A stretch of DNA of 5,295 nucleotides from Chloroflexota bacterium (GTDB taxonomy: Bacteria; Chloroflexota; Dehalococcoidia; JACPPY01): the NCBI GenBank assembly GCA_016189825.1, contig JACPRR010000196.1, positions 1 to 5,295 on the forward strand, read 5' to 3'. Positions 1 to 5,142 of this stretch are shown here, piece by piece. Within the stretch, counting starts at the first letter, position 1. The number at the start of each line of letters is the position of its first letter. The notes under the pieces are model-generated. The model was not told where the DNA came from and did no database searches. It saw nothing but the letters and a program-made list of their open reading frames with translations. Made by a program: the position numbers and the translations under genes.

Positions 1-372
1 AAGAAGACCTTCCGCCCCGAGTTCCTTAACCGCATCGACGGAGTGATTGTGTTCCATGCCCTGAACAAGGAGCACATAACCCGCATACTTGAGTTGATAC
101 TGAATCTGGCTGCCAAGCCGCTCGCAGAGAAGAACATCAAGCTCGAGGTAACGGACGCCGCCAAGGAGTTCCTGATCTCCAAGGGCTACGATCCAGCGTT
201 CGGGGCAAGGCCGTTGCGCCGGGTGGTTCAGGACCATGTTGAAGATACGCTTTCGGAAGGCTTGCTCCGCGGCGACTACCACTCCGGCGATACGGTCGTC
301 ATTGACTACGTCGGCGACAAGGTAGTAGCGCGCCCGGCGCTCCAACCGGTCTCCAGCGAGAAGGGCAAGTAG
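1..372 (+). CDS. clpC: ClpC-like Clp/Hsp100 AAA+ ATPase, C-terminal end (5' truncated by window)
   Basis: This is the last 123 residues of a Clp/Hsp100 unfoldase; the reading frame is open from base 1, so the start lies upstream. Seen: the FRPEFLNRID segment at fragment residues 4-13, which in this family carries the arginine finger of the second AAA+ ring, and the sensor-2 motif GARPLRR at residues 68-74, within the ClpB_D2-small type C-terminal domain. Family knowledge: these cytosolic ATPases thread substrates into ClpP (ClpC) or disaggregate proteins (ClpB). The stretch after sensor 2 (VEDTLSEGLLRGDY) resembles ClpC more than ClpB, where NPLA-type sequence is usual. The diagnostic middle domain and any ClpP-binding loop lie outside the window, so ClpC over ClpB is an inference. 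The tail is short and ends KGK. An intrinsic terminator begins 56 bases after the stop, separating this gene from those downstream. Confidence 0.85.
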   Translation, partial: KKTFRPEFLNRIDGVIVFHALNKEHITRILELILNLAAKPLAEKNIKLEVTDAAKEFLISKGYDPAFGARPLRRVVQDHVEDTLSEGLLRGDYHSGDTVVIDYVGDKVVARPALQPVSSEKGK

Positions 373-401
373 CCGCGCCTTCTGTAGCTCGGACACCCGG
401 T

Positions 402-430
402 TTGATGTTCACTTCCCGTTTGTTTATAAT
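402..430 (+). promoter_or_regulatory. Sigma70-type promoter (TTGATG, 17-nt spacer, TATAAT) for the biotin carrier/nadK operon
   Basis: A -35-like TTGATG at 402-407 (four of six consensus bases) is followed by exactly 17 bases and a perfect TATAAT at 425-430. In a GC-rich genome a perfect -10 at optimal spacing, between two genes, is unlikely to be chance. A start site about seven bases downstream would fall near 437, giving a leader of roughly 80 bases before the biotin carrier ATG at 518. The -10 box shares bases with the outer left arm of the clpC terminator. The call rests on sequence alone; no operator or regulator site is evident. Confidence 0.65.
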
Positions 431-459
431 CAGCAGTCCGGCGAGGACTGCTGATTTTT
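428..459 (+). terminator. Intrinsic (Rho-independent) terminator of clpC
   Basis: A perfect 12-bp inverted repeat pairs 428-439 with 445-456 around a five-base loop (GGCGA). It is followed by T residues; the T run spans 455-459 and its first two bases are inside the stem. It lies 56 bases after the clpC stop and would end transcripts entering from the left. A transcript starting at the overlapping promoter (near 437) would contain only the last few bases of the left arm and could not form the hairpin. Confidence 0.85.
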
Positions 460-504
460 GTCCGTTGAAATCGAGCAACTGATCAACCCGTACTCAACCC
501 AGCG

Positions 505-511
505 AAAGGAG
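505..511 (+). promoter_or_regulatory. Shine-Dalgarno site fixing the biotin carrier start
   Basis: AAAGGAG lies six bases before the ATG at 518. It supports that start over the in-frame TTG at 458, which sits in the terminator T run and has no ribosome binding site. Confidence 0.8.
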
Positions 512-517
512 CTGTCC

Positions 518-739
518 ATGCCCCAAGAGACTGTCGAGATGCCCATCCCCGGCAAGATCATCAGCGTCGCAGTCGCAGTTGGCCAGGGAGTCGACGAAGG
601 CGATGTCCTGTGCATATTGGAATCCATGAAGATGGAAAACCCTATACTGTGTCCGGTGAAGGGCGCGATCAAAGAGGTCAAGGTGGCCGCAGGCCAGTTT
701 GTGTCCTCGGGCGCGGTGGGTTTCATCATCGACTGCTAG
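518..739 (+). CDS. Stand-alone biotin carboxyl carrier (biotinyl-domain) protein, 73 aa
   Basis: This small cytosolic protein is essentially one biotinyl/lipoyl-attachment domain. Seen: the biotinylation motif ESMKMEN at residues 35-41, so the biotinyl lysine should be K38, with the family's usual glycines at G28 and G59 and the opening MPIPGKI strand. The EAMKM/ESMKM form points to biotin, not lipoate. Family knowledge: such domains shuttle carboxyl groups between a biotin carboxylase and a carboxyltransferase, in acyl-CoA carboxylases or in methylmalonyl-CoA or oxaloacetate decarboxylases. At 73 residues it lacks the Pro/Ala-rich N-terminal extension of AccB and of many decarboxylase gamma/delta-type carriers. 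No carboxylase, transferase or biotin ligase gene is in the window, so its partner is unknown. It is the first gene after the promoter, 48 bases before nadK, with a strong ribosome binding site. I am confident of the domain, not of the complex. Confidence 0.88.
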   Translation: MPQETVEMPIPGKIISVAVAVGQGVDEGDVLCILESMKMENPILCPVKGAIKEVKVAAGQFVSSGAVGFIIDC

Positions 740-787
740 TCGATTCCTGCCTTGACACCCGTTGCGCGGTGACCGGCAAGGGTCCTG

Positions 788-1627
788 ATGAACAACCTCG
801 GCAAGAAGATCGGCATCGTCTACCACGGCAGGCTTGATGCCGCGATCGCCCTATCCCTCGATCTGGAGAAAACAGCCAGGAAGACCGTTGCTTCCGTCTG
901 GCGGGCCGCGGCGGCCGACGAGGAAGGGATACGGGCGCAGGCCATTGATTCCGACGTAGTGGTCGCAGTCGGAGGCGATGGTACGTTGCTCAGGGCGGCA
1001 AGGGCTCTCGCCGGCTGTCCCGCGCCCATCCTCGGGGTCAACCTCGGGAAAGTCGGCTTCATGACTGAGTTGACGGCGTCGGAAGCCCTGGAGAACATGC
1101 CGCGGATCGTGGCCGTAGACGGGTGGATCGACACCAGGGCCATGCTGGAATCTTCGCACGCATCTCGGGAAGACTGTTTCATCGCCCTCAATGACGTGGT
1201 GCTGGGCCGCGGCGCGACCTGCCGCATCGTCTGTATCGAGACCAGGATCGATGGTCGTCTCCTGACCACCTACCGCGCCGACGGAGTGATCGTCGCCACC
1301 GCAACCGGCAGCACCAGCTACGCACTTGCAGCAGGAGGCCCGATCGCATACCCGCAATCAAGGGATATCCTGCTACAGCCGGTAAGCCCCCATCTTTCCC
1401 TATCCCGTTGCCTCGTGTTGCCTCCCGATGCGATAATAGAACTTGCTGTCGCGACCGACCGTCCCGCCACATTGAGCATCGATGGCCAGGTCGACATCCC
1501 GGTGCTCAATGGCGAAAGGGTAACAGTACGTCTCAGCAACAAGGTCGTCAGATTCTTGCGGTTCCATCCGCCGACGCACTTCTACGAGTCACTGACGCAC
1601 AAGCTCAAGGGAGAAATGCACTGCTAG
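788..1627 (+). CDS. nadK: NAD kinase (ATP/polyphosphate-dependent)
   Basis: The product phosphorylates NAD+ at the 2'-hydroxyl of its adenosine ribose to give NADP+, in the cytosol. Seen: the catalytic GGDGT at residues 62-66 (D64 is the expected base), followed by LLRAAR; GVNLGKVGF at 83-91; the ALND segment at 133-136; and the NAD-binding block RADGVIVATATGSTSYALAAGGP at about 163-185. The 279-residue length fits bacterial NadK (about 260-300). Two small departures from the usual consensus are visible: ALNE is ALND, and TPTGSTAY is TATGSTSY; both look tolerable. The ATG at 788 is preceded by AAGGG (778-782) at five bases, an adequate ribosome binding site. The N-terminus starts directly with the first Rossmann-like strand (KKIGIVYHG), so the start is well placed. 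The 3' end overlaps the acetyltransferase by seven bases, suggesting coupled translation. Confidence 0.95.
   Translation: MNNLGKKIGIVYHGRLDAAIALSLDLEKTARKTVASVWRAAAADEEGIRAQAIDSDVVVAVGGDGTLLRAARALAGCPAPILGVNLGKVGFMTELTASEALENMPRIVAVDGWIDTRAMLESSHASREDCFIALNDVVLGRGATCRIVCIETRIDGRLLTTYRADGVIVATATGSTSYALAAGGPIAYPQSRDILLQPVSPHLSLSRCLVLPPDAIIELAVATDRPATLSIDGQVDIPVLNGERVTVRLSNKVVRFLRFHPPTHFYESLTHKLKGEMHC
1607..1613 (+). promoter_or_regulatory. Shine-Dalgarno site inside nadK for the downstream acetyltransferase
   Basis: AAGGGAG within the last codons of nadK ends seven bases before the CTG at 1621, the optimal spacing. The nearby ATG at 1616 is only two bases away and is in the nadK frame, so the site appears to serve the CTG. 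Confidence 0.55.
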
Positions 1628-2094
1628 TCATCGAGAAAGCACGCATCGGGGATGCGCCACAAATACACAAGCTCATCAACAACTTCGCCGACAAGTCGCA
1701 GATGTTGCCCCGCGCGCTCAGTGAAATATATGAGAATATCCGCGATTTCTATGTCGCGCGTGATAGCGACCGCGTGGTCGCCTGCGCGGCCCTTCACGTG
1801 TGCTGGTCCGATCTAGCTGAGGTCAGGTCAGTCGCAGTAAGCGAAGACAGGCGCCGGCAGGGAGTGGGCGCCCGCCTGGTGCGGGCATGCCTTGAAGAGG
1901 CCGATGGGCTCGGCATACCCCGTCTCTTCTGTCTCACCTACAAGCCTGATTTCTTCGAGACCACCGGCTTCAAGCTGGCCGATAAGGCGGACCTGCCGCG
2001 CAAGGTGTGGAGCGACTGCTACCGCTGCCCGAAGTTCCCCAATTGCGACGAAATCGCCATGGTCTGGGAGCGGGCCCTGGCCGCGACTCCATAA
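1621..2094 (+). CDS. ArgA-type short GNAT N-acetyltransferase (probable N-acetylglutamate synthase-like), CTG start inferred
   Basis: This is a single-domain GNAT acetyltransferase of 157 residues that would transfer acetyl from acetyl-CoA to an amine. Seen: the first strand and helix (IEKARIGDAPQIHKLIN, about residues 4-20), the segment MLPRALSEIYENIRDF (28-43), CWSDLAEVRSVAV (61-73), and the acetyl-CoA pyrophosphate-binding loop RRQGVG (78-83). The tail has WSDCYRCPKFPNCDEIAM (130-147) with cysteines at 133, 136 and 142. This arrangement matches the short ArgA-like family (COG1246 type), whose members can make N-acetylglutamate for arginine synthesis. The substrate here is inferred, and no arginine gene is adjacent. 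Start: the first in-frame ATG (1702) would remove the first strand and helix, and no ATG, GTG or TTG lies at the expected N-terminus. CTG 1621 has a well-spaced ribosome binding site and overlaps the nadK stop. The long frame opening at 1408 inside nadK is not credible as the start. Confidence 0.82.
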   Translation: MLVIEKARIGDAPQIHKLINNFADKSQMLPRALSEIYENIRDFYVARDSDRVVACAALHVCWSDLAEVRSVAVSEDRRRQGVGARLVRACLEEADGLGIPRLFCLTYKPDFFETTGFKLADKADLPRKVWSDCYRCPKFPNCDEIAMVWERALAATP

Positions 2095-2114
2095 CTTCGA
2101 GGCGTGTGAGAAAC

Positions 2115-2684
2115 ATGGGCTTGCGCGAAACAGGCTCCGAACAAGACAGGCCGCGCACCTCAAGCGAGTTCCTCTTCAATGGCCGCGCCTTCAATGTCCG
2201 CGTCGACACCGTGACGAAATCCTCGGGAAGTATGACTGTCCGTGAGATCGTGGAACACCCTGATTCTGTTGCCATAGTGGTCGTCGACGAGCGCCAGAAC
2301 GTCCTCCTGGAACGTCAATTTCGCCACGCCACGGGAAAGGAGCTTCTGGAAGTACCGGCAGGAGGGATCGAACCCGGAGAGTCAGCCGACGAATGCGTGC
2401 GCAGGGAACTACGGGAGGAGATCGGATACCTGCCGCGCAGGATCAAACGCATCGGGGGATTCTACTCTGCCCCCGGCTTCTGCACCGAATACCTGCACCT
2501 GTATTTGGCCACCGACCTCGAGTACAGTCCGCTGCAGGCGTCAGACACCGCCGAGATATCCCTCGAGCGCGTGCCTCTCGATGATGTCGCCGGTCTCATA
2601 TCATCCGGCCAAATCGAAGACGCGAAGAGCATCGCCGGCTTGCTCACCGCTATGACATTTCATATGAAAGACCTCAGGCCATGA
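2115..2684 (+). CDS. Nudix hydrolase, ADP-ribose pyrophosphatase type
   Basis: The product should hydrolyse a nucleoside diphosphate linked to another moiety, most likely ADP-ribose to AMP and ribose 5-phosphate, using divalent metal. Seen: a complete Nudix box, G-x5-E-x7-REL-x-EE-x-G-Y, at residues 83-105 with metal-binding glutamates E98, E101 and E102. It is preceded by LLEVPAG (77-83), typical of ADP-ribose pyrophosphatases. A proline, P120 in FYSAPGF, lies 15 residues after the box, the position used to tell ADP-ribose hydrolases from other Nudix enzymes. At 189 residues it has the usual length, with an N-terminal beta domain (FLFNGRAFNVRVDTV) of the dimerising type. Start: ATG 2115 is chosen; GTG 2106, three codons earlier, is possible because GAGG at 2099-2102 is 12 bases from the ATG but only three from the GTG. 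The 3' end overlaps fabF in an ATGA. Near nadK it may handle products of NAD turnover (inference). Confidence 0.9.
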   Translation: MGLRETGSEQDRPRTSSEFLFNGRAFNVRVDTVTKSSGSMTVREIVEHPDSVAIVVVDERQNVLLERQFRHATGKELLEVPAGGIEPGESADECVRRELREEIGYLPRRIKRIGGFYSAPGFCTEYLHLYLATDLEYSPLQASDTAEISLERVPLDDVAGLISSGQIEDAKSIAGLLTAMTFHMKDLRP

Positions 2685-3922
2685 AACGCCGAGTTGTCAT
2701 CACCGGTCTCGGTGCGGTAACGCCAATCGGAATCGGGATCGGACCGAGTTGGCAGGCTCTATGCGCAGGGGTATCGGGGATTACCAGGGTAACACGTTTC
2801 GACACATCGAATCTGCGCGCCGGAATAGCCGGAGAAGTCAAGGGGTTCAATCCCGAGGACTTCATTGACCATAAGCTTGCCCGCAGGACCGACCGCTACC
2901 AGCACTTCGCTCTGGCGGCAGCCCGCATGGCCCTTGAAGATGCGCGATTCGAGATCCCCCCGTCCGAGGCCGATCGTGTCGGCGTAATCGTGGGTACGGC
3001 AACCGGGGGATTGCAATCGATGCTGTCCGCCCAGGCGGAGTTCTCGAACGGCTCTTCGGATGAAATCTCTCCTTTCTTCATACTGCAATACCTGACCAAT
3101 ATCGGGGCCGGTCAAGTGGCCCTGCTTGCCGGCGCAAGGGGCCCGAACTTCGCACCGACTTCCGCATGCGCCTCCGGCACCCACTCCGTAGGCGACGGTT
3201 TCAAGCTCATCCAGCACGGGGCATGCGACATGGTCCTCGCCGGCGGCGCTGATGCGGGGATCATACCCATCATGCTTCACGGCCTCGGCCTGATGAAAGC
3301 CTGCTCGCAGCGAACGGACATGCCGGAGAAGGCGAGCCGGCCGTTCGAGTTGAACCGAGACGGCTTCGTCACCGGAGAAGGGGCTGCAATCCTGGTGCTT
3401 GAGGAACTCGACCACGCGCTGCGCCGCGGCGCCGGCACATATGCTGAAATCGTAGGTTATGCCGCGACCGGCGACGCCTACCACATTACCTCGCCCTCCC
3501 CGCAGGGAGAGGGCGCCGGACGGTGCATCCGGCTGGCACTGGAAGACGCAGGGGTTTCACCAGCCGATGTAGACTACGTCAACGCCCACGGAACATCAAC
3601 CAGGCTCAACGATGTCGCAGAAACGCGCGCCATCAAAGCGGTGTTCGGCAAGCATGCGAGCAGGCTGGCGGTAAGCTCCAACAAGTCGATGATCGGCCAC
3701 CTGTGGGGCGCCTCGGGGGCCGTCGAAGCTGCATTCACCGCGCTGACGCTGAAGCATGGCGTTGTGCCTCCTACCATCAACTACGAAACGCCAGACCCCG
3801 AATGCGACCTCGACTACGTACCCAATCGAGCGCGGCGCATGCAGGTGCGGATCGCGATCTCCAACTCCTTTGGCTTCGGGGGAACCAATGGGGTACTCGT
3901 ATTCAGAAGATTCGAGGCCTAG
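2681..3922 (+). CDS. fabF: Beta-ketoacyl-ACP synthase II (KAS II)
   Basis: The product condenses malonyl-ACP with acyl-ACP, the elongation step of type II fatty acid synthesis in the cytosol. Seen: N-terminal RRVVITGLGAVTPIG; nucleophile cysteine C163 in PTSACASGTHS; H303 in NAHGTST; K335 and H340 in SSNKSMIGH; and the C-terminal gate loop NSFGFGGTNG. The 413-residue length and the Cys-His-His positions equal those I recall for E. coli FabF, so little has been inserted or lost. The Cys-His-His set marks a true elongating KAS, not a KAS III or a decarboxylase-only KSQ form. The ATG overlaps the Nudix stop as ATGA and has no strong ribosome binding site, so translation is probably coupled. No acpP, fabD, fabG or other fab gene flanks it, so a secondary or specialised KAS role is possible. 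A GC-rich hairpin at 3492-3515 within the gene is explained by coding for SPSPQGEGA. Confidence 0.95.
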   Translation: MKRRVVITGLGAVTPIGIGIGPSWQALCAGVSGITRVTRFDTSNLRAGIAGEVKGFNPEDFIDHKLARRTDRYQHFALAAARMALEDARFEIPPSEADRVGVIVGTATGGLQSMLSAQAEFSNGSSDEISPFFILQYLTNIGAGQVALLAGARGPNFAPTSACASGTHSVGDGFKLIQHGACDMVLAGGADAGIIPIMLHGLGLMKACSQRTDMPEKASRPFELNRDGFVTGEGAAILVLEELDHALRRGAGTYAEIVGYAATGDAYHITSPSPQGEGAGRCIRLALEDAGVSPADVDYVNAHGTSTRLNDVAETRAIKAVFGKHASRLAVSSNKSMIGHLWGASGAVEAAFTALTLKHGVVPPTINYETPDPECDLDYVPNRARRMQVRIAISNSFGFGGTNGVLVFRRFEA

Positions 3923-3960
3923 CTTTACTCCCCAGCGCCTGAACACGGCCTCAATAACCC

Positions 3961-3967
3961 AGGGAGG
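3961..3967 (+). promoter_or_regulatory. Shine-Dalgarno site deciding the acyl-CoA dehydrogenase start
   Basis: AGGGAGG lies five bases before GTG 3973. The in-frame GTG at 3967 overlaps this site and so cannot use it, favouring the start two codons later. Confidence 0.75.
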
Positions 3968-3972
3968 TGACC

Positions 3973-5115
3973 GTGAACCTCGATTTGACCGAACAGCATC
4001 TGGCCTTGCGCCAGTTGGTGCGTGACTTCATGGAGAAGGAGTTCGCGCCGGTGGCACAGGAATTCGATGACAGGGAAGAGTTTCCTGTGGACATCGTCAA
4101 GAGAATGGGCCAACTGGGAATCCTGGGGATCGCCTTTCCCGAGGAATACGGCGGCGGAGGCTATGACGCGGTCTCCTACGTCATCACCATTGAAGAAATA
4201 TCGAGGGTCGACTCTTCCATGGGCATTACCGTCGAAGCCGACGTGACCCTGGGGGGAGCACCGCTCAATCATTACGGCACGGAAGAGCAGAAACGCATAT
4301 GGCTGGCGCCGCTGGCAAAAGGTCAGATGCTCGGCGCGTTCGGACTGACCGAACCCGAAGCTGGCTCCGACTCCGGGGCCACCAGGACAACCGCGGTCCT
4401 GCACGGCGACGAGTGGGTCATAAACGGGACCAAGTGCTTCATCACCAACTCGGGCACGCCGATGACCGGTTTCGTAAATATCACTGCCGTCACCGGGAAG
4501 AGGGCGGACGGGAAGAAGGAGATAAGCACCATCCTTGTGCCCTCCGGCACGCCCGGTTTTACGGTATCGAAGAAGTACAGGAAGATGGGTTGGCGAGCTT
4601 CAGATACGCGCGAGCTGTCCTTCGCCGATTGCCGGGTCCCGAAGGGGAACCTGGTAGGGCGGCAGGGCGCCGGTCTGAGACAATTCCTGGAAACCCTTGA
4701 TGAGGGGCGCCTGGGTGTAGCCGCGATGGGTGTCGGCCTCGCTCAGGGGGCTTTGGAGATGTCGCTCAGCTACGCGAAACAGAGAGTCCAATTCGGGCGG
4801 CCCATCTTCGAGTACCAGGAGATACAATCCAAACTCGTAAACATGGCTATCAACATAGAGGCCGGCCGGCTCCTCTGTCTCAAAGCGGCGCTGCTCAAAG
4901 ACAGGGGCGTCCCATACACGAAGGAAGCCGCGATGGCAAAGATGTTCACCTCCGAGCACGCTGTGCTGGCTGCCTCAGAGGGCGTGCAGATTCACGGCGG
5001 ACTCGGGCTCATGGACGACTCGCCGATATCCCGCTTCTACCGGGATGCGAAGTTCCTTGCCATCGGCGAAGGCACCACCGAAATACAGAAGATGGTGATT
5101 GCCAGGAGGCTGTAG
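3973..5115 (+). CDS. Acyl-CoA dehydrogenase (FAD-dependent)
   Basis: The product should oxidise an acyl-CoA to the trans-2-enoyl-CoA, passing electrons through FAD to electron-transfer flavoprotein. Seen, in order: helical N-terminal domain (about 1-118); the beta-domain signature AFGLTEPEAGSDSG starting at residue 122; RVQFGRP in the C-terminal helical domain; the second signature QIHGG (339-343) and RFYRDAK (354-360); and IGEGTTEIQ, in which E366 is at the catalytic-base position of short- and medium-chain enzymes. At 380 residues it matches that class. The usual GGYGY element is GGLGLMDDSP here, which may bear on the substrate; chain length or branched-chain specificity cannot be read from sequence. 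No etfAB, enoyl-CoA hydratase or thiolase gene is in view. GTG 3973 is chosen from the ribosome binding site. The 50-base gap after fabF has no visible promoter or terminator, so it is probably co-transcribed. Confidence 0.94.
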   Translation: MNLDLTEQHLALRQLVRDFMEKEFAPVAQEFDDREEFPVDIVKRMGQLGILGIAFPEEYGGGGYDAVSYVITIEEISRVDSSMGITVEADVTLGGAPLNHYGTEEQKRIWLAPLAKGQMLGAFGLTEPEAGSDSGATRTTAVLHGDEWVINGTKCFITNSGTPMTGFVNITAVTGKRADGKKEISTILVPSGTPGFTVSKKYRKMGWRASDTRELSFADCRVPKGNLVGRQGAGLRQFLETLDEGRLGVAAMGVGLAQGALEMSLSYAKQRVQFGRPIFEYQEIQSKLVNMAINIEAGRLLCLKAALLKDRGVPYTKEAAMAKMFTSEHAVLAASEGVQIHGGLGLMDDSPISRFYRDAKFLAIGEGTTEIQKMVIARRL

Positions 5116-5142
5116 AACCTGTCTTCGCATATTAGCCGCTAA

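Noticed and set aside
458..517. Longer biotin carrier starting at TTG 458 (93 aa)
   Set aside because: The TTG is inside the terminator T run with no ribosome binding site, and the extra 20 residues do not look like carrier sequence. ATG 518 has AAAGGAG at six bases.
752..781. A perfect TTGACA (752-757) upstream of nadK as a second promoter
   Set aside because: At 16-18 bases downstream there is only CGGCAA, GGCAAG or GCAAGG, with nothing like a -10 box, so the hexamer is probably chance.
1408..1620. N-terminal extension of the acetyltransferase from ATG 1408
   Set aside because: The region lies entirely inside nadK and translates to Arg/Cys-rich shadow sequence with no GNAT similarity.
2759..3484. 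Long minus-strand open frame (241 codons) opposite fabF
   Set aside because: It is a shadow of a high-GC gene: fabF is unmistakable, and the antisense product shows no recognisable domain.
3492..3515. GC-rich hairpin (CGCCCTC pairing with GAGGGCG) resembling a terminator or REP-like repeat
   Set aside because: It is inside fabF, has no T run, occurs once, and encodes the SPSPQGEGA stretch normal for that part of the protein.
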